In this document: positions 24,977 through 33,635 of the stretch, piece after piece
How the letters are laid out: each line of letters opens with the position of its first letter
Numbering within the stretch: position 1 is the stretch's first letter
Position numbers and translations under genes: made by a program
From: an uncultured Alphaproteobacteria bacterium
GTDB lineage: Bacteria; Pseudomonadota; Alphaproteobacteria; HIMB59; GCA-002718135
Assembly: GCA_902627245.1 (NCBI GenBank)
Contig: CACOIH010000016.1
Coordinates: 1-34,134, forward strand
Direction: 5' to 3'
DNA length: 34,134 bases
Notes under the pieces: model-generated
What the model was told of the DNA's origin: nothing
Databases searched by the model: none
Seen by the model: the letters and a program-made list of their open reading frames with translations, nothing else

Positions 24977-26775
24977 TAGAGTTTCTCTAAATTTTCTCCA
25001 TAAGCTTCTTTTACCTTAAACCTCCTAACTTTCATTGAAGGTGTCATCATATTATTTTCAATTGTGAACTCATGATCAATTAATATAAATTTACGTATTT
25101 GTTCAATTGAAGATAAATTTTTATTTACTTTATTTACAACATCTTTCATTTTTTTATTAAATAAAGAATTTTGAGTTATTTTATTTAAATCACCTTCAAC
25201 ATTATTTTCTTTTGCCCATTCTAAGGCTAAATCTTTGTTAGGTACCAAGATTGCAACTAGGTAGTTTTTGAAATCACCGTATAGCATCGATTGTGCAATT
25301 TCAGGTTCAATATCAAGTTTTGCCTCTATTCTTGAAGGAGAAATATTATCTCCTCCAGCATTTACAATAATATCTTTTTTTCTATCTGTAATTTTTAAAT
25401 AATCGTCTTCATCAAATTCACCAATATCACCTGTGTGAACCCAACCATCAATTATAGTTTTATTAGTTGATTCAGGATCATTCCAATAACCATTCATAAT
25501 TAATTCTCCACGAGCTAAAATTTCTCCATCTTCTGAAATTTTCACTTCGTTTCCTTCAAGAATTTTGCCGACAGTATCTAATTTTATTTTTTCCGGTGGA
25601 TTTGCAGAAATAACTGGTGCGGTTTCCGTTTGTCCATAACCTTGAAGTAGAGGGAGGCCAAGTGCACTAAGGTATAAACCAACTTCAAAATTCAAAGCAG
25701 CGCCTCCTGATATTAAAGCTCTAAGACTTCCACCAAATCTTTTCTTAACTTTTTTTCTTACTATTTTATCCATCAATCCATTCAAAAATTTTTCAAAGAA
25801 GCTCATGTCTTCACCAAAATATTTTTTCTTTCCTAGATCTAATGTAATTGCAAAGAGGCGTTGACTTAATTTACTTTGGTTTTTTAGGCCTTGTGAAATA
25901 CGTGTGTGTAAAGAGTCATAAAACCTTGGAACAGCTGTCATAAAATGAGGTGCTGCTTCTGCCATATTTACCAATAATTTATCAATACTTTCAGCGTAAT
26001 AGATTTGCGCGCCTTGTCCCATTTCTAAGAATTGTAAAGTGTGTTCATATGAATGAGATAATGGTAACCAGGATAGATATCTAATTTCTTTTTTTAAATC
26101 ACCTGTAAGACTTTCAAGTAATTTATTACACGAAGCACAGTTTCTCAACATAGCTCCATGACTTAACATTACTCCTTTTGGATTTCCACCAGTACCAGAT
26201 GTATATATAATACATGCCGTATCAGTTCTTTTAAAATTTTTAGACAATTCTTCTATTGCATTAGAACTTTTACTTTTTTCTAAGTTGTTATTTATAATTT
26301 CATTGTATGATAAAATATTTACAACTTCTGAATAAGTTTTATTATCATCATTAATTTTAATTACGTTCTGACAATGAGAAATTTTTTCTATTGCAGGTAG
26401 AACTTTTATCATTAACTCATGTGATGATACTATTGCACACCTAGCTCCAGAATGCTCAATAATATATTTATAGTCATTGGTTGTACTTGTTGTATAAGCA
26501 GGCACTGAAATTGCTCCAATTGACATTATTGCTAAATCAGTGATTTGCCACTCAGGTCTATTTTCAGATAAAATTAATACTCTATCTCCTTCTAAAATTC
26601 CTATATCTTTTAAGTACGTTGCTAAACTTTCAACTTGTTCTTTTACCTGTGACCAGCTTAAAGAAACATATTTATCATTTTCTTTTTTCCATAAATAAGG
26701 TTGATCTTTTAGATAATTAGATTGATGATAAAATACACTCGATATGCTATTAAATTTGTCAAAATTAACAATCAT
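24973..26775 (-). CDS. Long-chain acyl-CoA synthetase (AMP-forming)
   Basis: A 600-residue ANL-superfamily ligase that activates fatty acids to acyl-CoA through an acyl-AMP. The P-loop YTSGTGGNPKG is at 191-201, GYGQTETAP is the A5 motif, DGWVHTGDIGEFDEDDYLKI covers the adenine-ribose-binding motif, and DRKKDIIVNAGGDNISPSRIE is the hinge leading to the C-terminal domain. The length and the LSWLPLSHSYEH segment place it in the FadD15/long-chain group related to eukaryotic ACSL rather than with short acetyl-CoA synthetases. A strong Shine-Dalgarno (GGGAGGAT, about 7 nt before the ATG) precedes it; few genes in this window have one. Confidence 0.92.
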   Translation of the reverse strand: MIVNFDKFNSISSVFYHQSNYLKDQPYLWKKENDKYVSLSWSQVKEQVESLATYLKDIGILEGDRVLILSENRPEWQITDLAIMSIGAISVPAYTTSTTNDYKYIIEHSGARCAIVSSHELMIKVLPAIEKISHCQNVIKINDDNKTYSEVVNILSYNEIINNNLEKSKSSNAIEELSKNFKRTDTACIIYTSGTGGNPKGVMLSHGAMLRNCASCNKLLESLTGDLKKEIRYLSWLPLSHSYEHTLQFLEMGQGAQIYYAESIDKLLVNMAEAAPHFMTAVPRFYDSLHTRISQGLKNQSKLSQRLFAITLDLGKKKYFGEDMSFFEKFLNGLMDKIVRKKVKKRFGGSLRALISGGAALNFEVGLYLSALGLPLLQGYGQTETAPVISANPPEKIKLDTVGKILEGNEVKISEDGEILARGELIMNGYWNDPESTNKTIIDGWVHTGDIGEFDEDDYLKITDRKKDIIVNAGGDNISPSRIEAKLDIEPEIAQSMLYGDFKNYLVAILVPNKDLALEWAKENNVEGDLNKITQNSLFNKKMKDVVNKVNKNLSSIEQIRKFILIDHEFTIENNMMTPSMKVRRFKVKEAYGENLEKLY

Positions 26776-26831
26776 GATTTCTATCCTCCCTACAAACCTG
26801 AGATATTAGACCTATATCGAAATAGTCAAAT
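26776..26831. promoter_or_regulatory. Divergent acyl-CoA synthetase / oligopeptidase promoter region
   Basis: A 56-bp gap between divergent start codons. Read on the minus strand it holds GGGAGGAT about 7 nt upstream of the acyl-CoA synthetase ATG, a strong ribosome site. The plus side shows no Shine-Dalgarno before the oligopeptidase ATG. No promoter box can be assigned with confidence. Confidence 0.4.
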
Positions 26832-28628
26832 ATGAAACAAAAAAATTATCAAAAATCGACAAAAAATACCCTTGGCAAACTACCTGTTTGGAATTTGAAG
26901 GATTTATATGGATCCCCTAAAGCCAAGAATCTTAGTAATGATTTAAATAGCCTGAAGTTAAGTACCAAAAAATTTGAGAAAAAATACACATCTAAAATTG
27001 CTAAATTAAGTCCTAATCAATTGTTAAAAGCTATAATTGAATTAGAGAGCATTGATACAGGAATAGACAAAATTATGTCTTACGCACATTTATTAGTTGC
27101 TGAGAATGGTAATAATGAAAAGAATAAAATTTTTTACCAACAAATGCAGGAACAACTAACAAATATAGCATCCTCAATAGTCTTCTTTAGTCTTGAGTTA
27201 AATGATGTTTCAGAACCAGACTTAAAAAAAATCTATGCTAATAAAAAATTAGGAACGTATAAAAACTGGATTAAAAATATTCGTAAATTTAAACCTTATC
27301 AATTGGACGTAAAAACAGAAAAATTACTTCAAGAAAAAAATATTACTTCTAGATCAGCTTGGGTTAGACTCTTTGATGATACAATTGCTTCACTTAAATT
27401 TCCTTTTAAGGGTAAAAATTTATCTAGTGCTGAAATTTTCAATTTTCTTTCTGATAAAAAAGAATCAAATCGCAAAAAGTCAGCACAAGTTGTATCTGGC
27501 GTATTAAAAGACAATATTAGGTTATTTGCATCAATTACTAACAATCTTGCCAAAGATAAATCAATAAACGATAAATGGAGAGGATTGCCAAACCCCGTAA
27601 GTTCAAGAAATTTATCTAATGTTGTTGAAGATCAAGTTGTTGAAGCATTAAGTCAAACTATAAAAGAAAATTATCCAAAAATTGCTCATCGTTATTATAA
27701 GATAAAATCAAAGTGGTTTAAAAAGAAATCACTTATGTATTGGGATAGAAATGCACCTCTTCCTTTTCAATCACACAGTGTATATTCTTGGAAAGACGCA
27801 AAACAAATTGTAACTAATGCATATTCAAATTTTGATAAGAGAGCAGGAGATATTGTAAATAAATTTTTTGATAATTCATGGATACATGCGCCTGTTATTC
27901 CAGGAAAATCACCAGGGGCTTTTGCAGCATCTACTGTACCATCAGTTCATCCATTTATACTTGTGAATTACCAGGGAAAAGCAAGAGATGTAGCTACGCT
28001 TGCCCATGAACTAGGACATGGAATTCATCAGTATTTAGCTGGAAAAAAACAAACTTATTTTAATTCTTCTACACCATTAACTCTTGCTGAAACAGCCAGT
28101 GTTTTTGGGGAAATGTTAACTTTTAAATCTCTTTTATCAATAACTACAAAAGAAAATGAACGTAAGGGACTTTTAGCAAATAAAGTAGAAGATATGCTTA
28201 ACACTGTTGTACGACAGATTGCATTTTTTGAATTTGAAAAACGTATTCATGAAAAAAGAAAAATTAAAGAATTAAGTGTTAATGAAATTTGTGAGATTTG
28301 GATTGATGTTCAAAAGAAAAGTTTAGGCCCTTCTATAAAACTTAATGATGAATACAAATATTTTTGGAGTTACATACCTCATTTTATTCATTCACCATTT
28401 TATGTTTATGCATATGCTTTTGGTGATTGTCTTGTTAATTCTCTTTTTAACGTTTACGAATGTAAATTACCTAAATTTGAAGACAAATATATTACTTTGC
28501 TAGAAAGTGGTGGCAATAATACCTATGATGAGCTCTTGAAACCATTTGGATTAAATCCAAAGAAACAAGATTTTTGGCAAAAAGGAGTTAATGTTATTGA
28601 AAATCTCATTGACCAATTAGAAGAATAA
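26832..28628 (+). CDS. pepF: M3-family oligoendopeptidase (PepF-like)
   Basis: A 598-residue zinc peptidase of the thimet/PepF group that cuts short peptides in the cytoplasm. The zinc motif AHELGHGIHQ gives H392, E393 and H396, and the third ligand is in TLAETASVFGE, about 25 residues later. The C-terminal substrate-contacting segment with repeated Tyr/His (FWSYIPHFIHSPFYVYAYAFG) is typical of the family. LSNVVEDQVVEALSQTIKENYPKIAHRYY and DRNAPLPF are also family signatures. There is no signal peptide. It probably degrades peptides imported by the transporter at 1094-6331, although the genes are far apart. The kinase-like gene follows 5 bp downstream. Confidence 0.92.
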   Translation: MKQKNYQKSTKNTLGKLPVWNLKDLYGSPKAKNLSNDLNSLKLSTKKFEKKYTSKIAKLSPNQLLKAIIELESIDTGIDKIMSYAHLLVAENGNNEKNKIFYQQMQEQLTNIASSIVFFSLELNDVSEPDLKKIYANKKLGTYKNWIKNIRKFKPYQLDVKTEKLLQEKNITSRSAWVRLFDDTIASLKFPFKGKNLSSAEIFNFLSDKKESNRKKSAQVVSGVLKDNIRLFASITNNLAKDKSINDKWRGLPNPVSSRNLSNVVEDQVVEALSQTIKENYPKIAHRYYKIKSKWFKKKSLMYWDRNAPLPFQSHSVYSWKDAKQIVTNAYSNFDKRAGDIVNKFFDNSWIHAPVIPGKSPGAFAASTVPSVHPFILVNYQGKARDVATLAHELGHGIHQYLAGKKQTYFNSSTPLTLAETASVFGEMLTFKSLLSITTKENERKGLLANKVEDMLNTVVRQIAFFEFEKRIHEKRKIKELSVNEICEIWIDVQKKSLGPSIKLNDEYKYFWSYIPHFIHSPFYVYAYAFGDCLVNSLFNVYECKLPKFEDKYITLLESGGNNTYDELLKPFGLNPKKQDFWQKGVNVIENLIDQLEE

Positions 28629-28633
28629 AGCTG

Positions 28634-29977
28634 ATGAAAGACAAAGAAGCTAAATCTATTACAAAGCAAATAACTAGATACGCTAAAGTTGGAGGTGTGG
28701 TTGGAAAATTAGCTACTAAATTAGCTAGTCAGCGATATTTGGGCGTCAAATTAGATAAAGAAAAACATGCTGCGGAAATAAGAGCAGCGCTTGGAAGTAT
28801 GAAAGGGCCATTAATGAAAGTTGCACAGTTATCAGCCACTATCCCTGATTTACTACCTGACGAATATGCACAAGAGCTAATGCATTTGCAATCCAATGCT
28901 CCCCCTATGGGATGGTTATTTGTTAAAAGAAGAATGGCTACTGAATTAAAACAAGATTGGCAAAAAAACTTTATTGAGTTTGATAAAGAAGCGACAAGAG
29001 CAGCTTCTCTTGGACAAGTTCATAAAGCCAAAACAAAAAATAATGATATTGTCGCTTGTAAACTACAGTATCCTGACATGGCTTCAGCAGTTAGTGCTGA
29101 TCTTTCACAACTAAAAATGATTTTTTCAATTTATCAGTCTTATAACAAAGCTATCAAAACTGATGAAGTATATAAAGAAATTACAGATAGACTTAAAGAA
29201 GAGCTTGATTATGAAAGAGAAAAAAAATTAATGGCCATCTTCAGAAACATATTCTCAAATATTAACTTTGTTCATGTTCCTAAAACATACGATAAATTAT
29301 CTACGAAGAGACTGCTAACTATGAGTTGGCTTGAGGGAGAGCCTATTTTGAATTTTAAAAAATCACCTAAAGAAACAAGAAATACATTAGCATCTAATAT
29401 GTATAAAGCTTGGTATAAACCATTTTTTGAGTATGGAGTATTGCATGGAGATCCACATTTGGGTAATTATTCTGTTCAAAAAAAAGATCTTAGCATCAAT
29501 ATATATGACTTTGGATGTATGAGAATTTTTAATGGTAATTTTATTCAAGGTGTAATTGATCTCTACTTTGCTCTTCAAGAAAAAGATAATTCAAAGGCAG
29601 TTCATGCATATGAGCAATGGGGATTTACAGATATTACTAAAGAAAAATTAAAAGTATTGAATAAATGGGCGGGTTTTTTATATTCACCTTTAATGGAAGA
29701 TAAAGTTCAAAAAATACAAGAGAGTGATAGCGGTATCTATGGAGCGCAAATTGCATCCGAAGTTCATCAAGAGCTTAAGAAACTAGGTGGTGTTAAGCCA
29801 CCAAAAGAATTTGTCTTCATGGACAGAGCTGCTGTAGGATTAGGTTCAGTATTTATGCATTTAAAAGCTGAAGTTAATTGGTATAGAATATTTCATGAAC
29901 TTATCGAGGATTTTAACTCAAAAAAATTAATGGAAAACCAACAAAAAGCTTTAAATTTAGCAAACCTATCAATATAA
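28634..29977 (+). CDS. ABC1/UbiB-family atypical kinase (AarF-like)
   Basis: A 447-residue member of the ABC1 (UbiB/COQ8) protein-kinase-like family, which supports ubiquinone biosynthesis, probably as an ATPase acting on lipid intermediates. The A-rich nucleotide loop is TRAASLGQVHKAK, ELDYEREKKLM holds the conserved glutamates, HGDPHLGN (271-278) is the catalytic loop with D273, and YDFGCMR has the metal-binding D292. The family's N-terminal KxGQ motif appears here as K62-V-A-Q65, with Ala replacing Gly. There are no C-terminal membrane helices like those of E. coli UbiB, so it resembles the shorter soluble form. It lies in a plus-strand run with the transhydrogenase genes (6-bp gap). Confidence 0.88.
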   Translation: MKDKEAKSITKQITRYAKVGGVVGKLATKLASQRYLGVKLDKEKHAAEIRAALGSMKGPLMKVAQLSATIPDLLPDEYAQELMHLQSNAPPMGWLFVKRRMATELKQDWQKNFIEFDKEATRAASLGQVHKAKTKNNDIVACKLQYPDMASAVSADLSQLKMIFSIYQSYNKAIKTDEVYKEITDRLKEELDYEREKKLMAIFRNIFSNINFVHVPKTYDKLSTKRLLTMSWLEGEPILNFKKSPKETRNTLASNMYKAWYKPFFEYGVLHGDPHLGNYSVQKKDLSINIYDFGCMRIFNGNFIQGVIDLYFALQEKDNSKAVHAYEQWGFTDITKEKLKVLNKWAGFLYSPLMEDKVQKIQESDSGIYGAQIASEVHQELKKLGGVKPPKEFVFMDRAAVGLGSVFMHLKAEVNWYRIFHELIEDFNSKKLMENQQKALNLANLSI

Positions 29978-29983
29978 GAACTC

Positions 29984-31105
29984 ATGCTCTTATCTTCTAT
30001 TAAGGAAAATTATAACAACGAGACTAGGGTCTCTATTTCCCCAGAATCCGTTAAACTTTTTTCAAGACTAGGTTTTGAAGTTATTATTGAGAATGGCGCG
30101 GGAGAAGCTTCCGGATATCAAAATTCTAATTATGAGGAAGTGGGTGCAAAAATTGTTACCAGATCAGAATGTCTGAAAGCTGATGTTTGTTTGTGTGTTA
30201 GAATGCCAAATACCGAGGATATAAATAACTTAAAAACTAATTCATTGCTTATTGGAATTTTGAATCCATATGAAAATAAATCTGAGTTTTCTAATTTAAA
30301 CAAAAACAAAATATCGTCCTGTTGTATGGAATTAATTCCAAGAATAAGTAGAGCACAAAGTATGGATGTTTTATCATCCCAAGCAAATTTAGCTGGATAC
30401 AGAAGTGTAATTGATGCCGCTGAACAATTTGGAAAAGCCTTTCCTATGATGATGACGGCTGCTGGTAGAGTAAATCCTGCAAAAGTTATGATATTAGGAG
30501 TAGGTGTAGCTGGACTTCAAGCGATCGCTACAGCAAAAAGATTAGGGGCAGTAGTTTCAGCTACTGATGTTAGAGCTGCAACTAAAGAGCAAGTTGAAAG
30601 TCTAGGTGGTAAATTCATAATGGTTGAAGATGACGAGGTTCAAAATGCAGAAACTAAAGGCGGATATGCAAAGGAGATGAGTGATGATTATAAGAAAAAA
30701 CAAGCTCAATTAATAGCAGAAACAGTTTCAAAACAAGATATTGTGATTTGTACTGCTCTTATTCCTGGGAAAAAAGCACCCGTATTAATTACAGAAGAAA
30801 TGGTTTCTTCAATGATTCCAGGCTCAGTTGTGATTGATCTAGCCGTTGAAGCTGGAGGGAATTGCCCCTTAAGCAAAATGAATGAAATAGTATCTCATAA
30901 TGGCGTTAAAATTGTTGGTTATGGAAATGTTCCTGGAAGAGTAGCAAAAGATGCTTCAGCACTATATTCTAAAAACATTTTTAACTTTTTAAGTTTGTTA
31001 ATAGACAAAGAAAATAAAAAAATACATTTTGATTTTGAAGATGAAATAATTAATTCTGTTTTGTTAACGCATGATGGAAATGTAAGATTGGAGCAGTTTA
31101 AATAA
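29984..31105 (+). CDS. pntAA: NAD(P) transhydrogenase subunit alpha part 1
   Basis: The soluble NAD(H)-binding domain I of proton-translocating transhydrogenase, 373 residues. The start [19 protein letters not shown] is the alanine dehydrogenase/PNT N-domain signature. The Rossmann motif GVGVAGLQA begins at residue 172 and is followed by [12 protein letters not shown] with the aspartate that selects NAD over NADP. The mobile-loop and interface segments ([34 protein letters not shown]-like [14 protein letters not shown]) are present. It is encoded separately from domain IIa, the arrangement known from Rhodospirillum and other alphaproteobacteria. The next gene starts 1 bp downstream. Confidence 0.96.
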   Translation: MLLSSIKENYNNETRVSISPESVKLFSRLGFEVIIENGAGEASGYQNSNYEEVGAKIVTRSECLKADVCLCVRMPNTEDINNLKTNSLLIGILNPYENKSEFSNLNKNKISSCCMELIPRISRAQSMDVLSSQANLAGYRSVIDAAEQFGKAFPMMMTAAGRVNPAKVMILGVGVAGLQAIATAKRLGAVVSATDVRAATKEQVESLGGKFIMVEDDEVQNAETKGGYAKEMSDDYKKKQAQLIAETVSKQDIVICTALIPGKKAPVLITEEMVSSMIPGSVVIDLAVEAGGNCPLSKMNEIVSHNGVKIVGYGNVPGRVAKDASALYSKNIFNFLSLLIDKENKKIHFDFEDEIINSVLLTHDGNVRLEQFK

Positions 31106-31106
31106 T

Positions 31107-31421
31107 ATGGAAGCTCATTCTGAAGTTTTTGTTATTGGACTAACCGTGTTTTTCCTAGCCTGTATTATTGGCTATTATGTAGTTTGGTCTGTTACCCCTG
31201 CTTTGCATAGTCCTTTGATGGGTGTAACAAATGCAATATCAAGTGTAATTATTGTTGGAGCAATACTGGCGGCCGGCCCACAAGGTTTTGAAATTTCTAA
31301 AATATTTGGATTAATTGGCGTTGTATTAGCTTCAGTCAATATTTTTGGAGGCTTTTTAGTAACATATCGAATGCTATCGATGTTTAAGAAAAAAACCAAA
31401 AAAATAAAGGAAAAAGAATAA
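31107..31421 (+). CDS. pntAB: NAD(P) transhydrogenase subunit alpha part 2
   Basis: A 104-residue membrane subunit (domain IIa) with three to four transmembrane helices. [21 protein letters not shown] is the first, then [25 protein letters not shown] with the highly conserved TPALHSPLM-x-VTNAIS motif, then [25 protein letters not shown]. It forms the proton channel with the beta subunit. The C-terminus is a short lysine-rich cytoplasmic tail. Its stop overlaps the pntB start by one base (TAATG). Confidence 0.96.
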   Translation: MEAHSEVFVIGLTVFFLACIIGYYVVWSVTPALHSPLMGVTNAISSVIIVGAILAAGPQGFEISKIFGLIGVVLASVNIFGGFLVTYRMLSMFKKKTKKIKEKE

Positions 31422-32815
31422 TGTCTTCTAATATGGTTGCGATATTATATTTAATTTCGGCATTATTATTTATTTTCGCTTTAAGAGGTTTATCTCATCC
31501 TGAATCTTCAAGAATGGGCAACATCCTTGGTATTATTGGAATGATCATAGCTGTGTTTACAACACTGATGTTTAAATCAGTCCTTAGTTATTATGAAATA
31601 GGATTCGCAATATTAATAGGTGGTGCCATTGGCTCATTTATAGCTCTTAGAATTGAAATGACTGCTTTACCTCAGCTAGTTGCAGCTTTTCATAGTTTAG
31701 TTGGCCTAGCCGCAGTTTTTGTTGCAGCAGCAGCTTTTTATGATCCAGTTGCATTTAATATCGGAAATGTAGGTTCAATCAAAATAGCAAGTTTAGTCGA
31801 GATGAGCATTGGAACATTTATAGGCGCAATTACTTTTTCAGGATCCGTTTTAGCTTTCGGAAAACTTCAAGGAACAATTTCTGGAAAACCGATTGTGTTT
31901 AAATTCCAGCATGCGATTAACGCTATAATATTTCTTATTATCATTCTTCTTATTACTTTGTTTGTAATTAATCAATCTCCTACATTATTCTGGACAATAG
32001 TAATTATTTCAATTTTACTAGGATTTTTAGTTGTAATTCCAATTGGTGGTGCTGATATGCCTGTTGTTGTATCAATGCTCAACTCCTATTCCGGTTGGGC
32101 AGCATGTGGAATAGGTTTTACTCTAAGCAATAATTTATTAATCATAACCGGAGCACTTGTAGGGGCATCAGGTGCAATTTTAAGTTATATTATGAGCAAA
32201 GGAATGAATAGGTCAATTATAAATGTTGTCCTTGGAGGTTTTGGAGGGGAACAAGATGGGTCCTCAAGTAAAGATAATTCAGACAAAATTGTGAAACAAG
32301 GTAATGCTGAAGATGCAGCTTACATTATGAAGAATGCTGACTCAGTAATTATAGTGCCAGGATACGGAATGGCAGTTGCACAAGCTCAACACGCTTTACG
32401 TGAGATGGGCGATATACTTAAGAAAGAAGGAATTGAAGTAAGATATGCTATACATCCTGTTGCTGGAAGAATGCCAGGACATATGAATGTTCTATTGGCA
32501 GAAGCTAATGTTCCTTACGAAGAAGTTTTAGAACTTGATGAAATAAATCATGATTTTCCAATGACAGAAGTTTCATTTGTAATTGGTGCTAATGATGTAA
32601 CAAATCCTGCTGCAAAAACAGATGAAACATCTCCTATATATGGTATGCCCATACTTGATGTTGAGAAGTCACAAAGTGTTCTTTTTGTGAAAAGGTCAAT
32701 GGCTACAGGTTATTCAGGCGTAGATAATGAGTTATTCTATAGAGATAACACCACAATGTTGTTTGGAGATGCAAAAAAAATGTGTGAGGATATTGTAAAG
32801 AGCTTATCTGCTTAA
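31421..32815 (+). CDS. pntB: NAD(P) transhydrogenase subunit beta
   Basis: A 464-residue subunit that joins the membrane domain IIb (about nine helices, residues 5-270) to the NADP(H)-binding domain III at the C-terminus. In domain [20 protein letters not shown] is the nucleotide loop, [18 protein letters not shown] and [11 protein letters not shown] are invariant, and [16 protein letters not shown] contacts the NADP phosphate. The membrane part shows [20 protein letters not shown]. The enzyme uses the proton gradient to make NADPH from NADH. Its stop shares TTAA with the opposing rpsU stop. Confidence 0.97.
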   Translation: MSSNMVAILYLISALLFIFALRGLSHPESSRMGNILGIIGMIIAVFTTLMFKSVLSYYEIGFAILIGGAIGSFIALRIEMTALPQLVAAFHSLVGLAAVFVAAAAFYDPVAFNIGNVGSIKIASLVEMSIGTFIGAITFSGSVLAFGKLQGTISGKPIVFKFQHAINAIIFLIIILLITLFVINQSPTLFWTIVIISILLGFLVVIPIGGADMPVVVSMLNSYSGWAACGIGFTLSNNLLIITGALVGASGAILSYIMSKGMNRSIINVVLGGFGGEQDGSSSKDNSDKIVKQGNAEDAAYIMKNADSVIIVPGYGMAVAQAQHALREMGDILKKEGIEVRYAIHPVAGRMPGHMNVLLAEANVPYEEVLELDEINHDFPMTEVSFVIGANDVTNPAAKTDETSPIYGMPILDVEKSQSVLFVKRSMATGYSGVDNELFYRDNTTMLFGDAKKMCEDIVKSLSA

Positions 32816-33009
32816 TCGTTATTTCTTTTAGCCGTTTTTCTAGCTCTTCTTATATTTTCCTCTTTTTCTCTTGCTCTTTTTAAACAGGGCTTTTCGTAGT
32901 GTTTTCTAAGTTTCATTTCTTTGTAAAGACCTTCACGTTGCATCTTTTTCTTTAGACTTCTAATAGCCTGTTCTACGTTATTGTCTTTTACATTTACAAA
33001 TAATGTCAT
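32812..33009 (-). CDS. rpsU: 30S ribosomal protein S21
   Basis: A 65-residue basic ribosomal protein of the small subunit platform near the 3' end of 16S rRNA. The pattern [23 protein letters not shown] followed by [19 protein letters not shown] and a Lys/Arg-rich tail is diagnostic of S21. No Shine-Dalgarno is visible before its ATG. It overlaps pntB by 4 bp at the 3' end and is divergent from def. Confidence 0.96.
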   Translation of the reverse strand: MTLFVNVKDNNVEQAIRSLKKKMQREGLYKEMKLRKHYEKPCLKRAREKEENIRRARKTAKRNND

Positions 33010-33107
33010 AGGTTGGGCGTACTAACACAAAGATATTTTTTTTGCAAACAGATATAATAAATTATTATTATTATGGTATATCCTAAAAAAGTAATTATAT
33101 CTAAATT
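33010..33107. promoter_or_regulatory. Divergent rpsU / def control region with inverted TATAAT repeats
   Basis: A 98-bp gap. AGATATAAT at 33050-33058 recurs in inverted orientation as ATTATATCT at 33094-33102, a perfect 9-bp inverted repeat with 35 bp between arms. Each arm contains TATAAT: on the plus strand at 33053-33058 (about 43 nt leader to def) and on the minus strand at 33099-33094 (about 78 nt leader to rpsU). If both work, the two transcripts would cross each other's promoter. The -35 elements are weak. Between the arms is a short (ATT)n run. Confidence 0.45.
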
Positions 33108-33635
33108 GTGTCTATTTTAAAAATTGCAAAATTAGGTCATCCAGTTTTACTGAAAAAAGCAAGGGAAATTAAAGAATTTTCGAGTGAGTCATTGAAAAAA
33201 ATTATCTACGACATGTCAGAAACGATGATTGATTATAACGGAATTGGACTAGCAGCTCCTCAAGTTCATCTTTCTAATAGAATTGTTATTTTTAGAAATC
33301 CTGACATTGAAGAAAAAGAAAAAGTACATGTTACGCCTTTGATAAACCCAATTTTTAAACCAATAGGTGATGAAAAAGAAGATGACTGGGAGGGATGTTT
33401 GTCAATACCTGGAATGCAAGGATTAGTTTCAAGATTTAAAAAAATAAGTTATTACGGCTATGATTTGGATGGTAACAAAATTGAATGTACTGCCGAAGGT
33501 TTACATGCTAGAGTTGTTCAGCACGAAATTGATCATTTAGATGGAATTTTATACACATCAAGATTAACTGACCAAAAAGCATTTGGATTTGAAAAAGAAA
33601 TAGTTAAATTTTGGAAAAATGAGAAAAACAGATAA
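33108..33635 (+). CDS. def: Peptide deformylase
   Basis: A 175-residue metalloenzyme that removes the formyl group from nascent proteins. All three motifs are intact: GIGLAAPQ (45-52), EGCLSIPG with metal ligand C97, and HEIDH with H139, E140 and H143. The start is GTG at 33108, which gives the usual MSILKIAKLGHPVL opening; no ATG fits. The common partner fmt is not seen next to it. Instead, the COQ9-family gene starts 17 bp before the def stop. Def and S21 are both translation functions facing each other across a shared control region. Confidence 0.95.
   Translation: MSILKIAKLGHPVLLKKAREIKEFSSESLKKIIYDMSETMIDYNGIGLAAPQVHLSNRIVIFRNPDIEEKEKVHVTPLINPIFKPIGDEKEDDWEGCLSIPGMQGLVSRFKKISYYGYDLDGNKIECTAEGLHARVVQHEIDHLDGILYTSRLTDQKAFGFEKEIVKFWKNEKNR

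Noticed and set aside
33061-33075. (ATT)n run, with similar short runs near 7640 and 6562
   Set aside because: Short trinucleotide runs are expected by chance in DNA this AT-rich and are not conserved repeat units.
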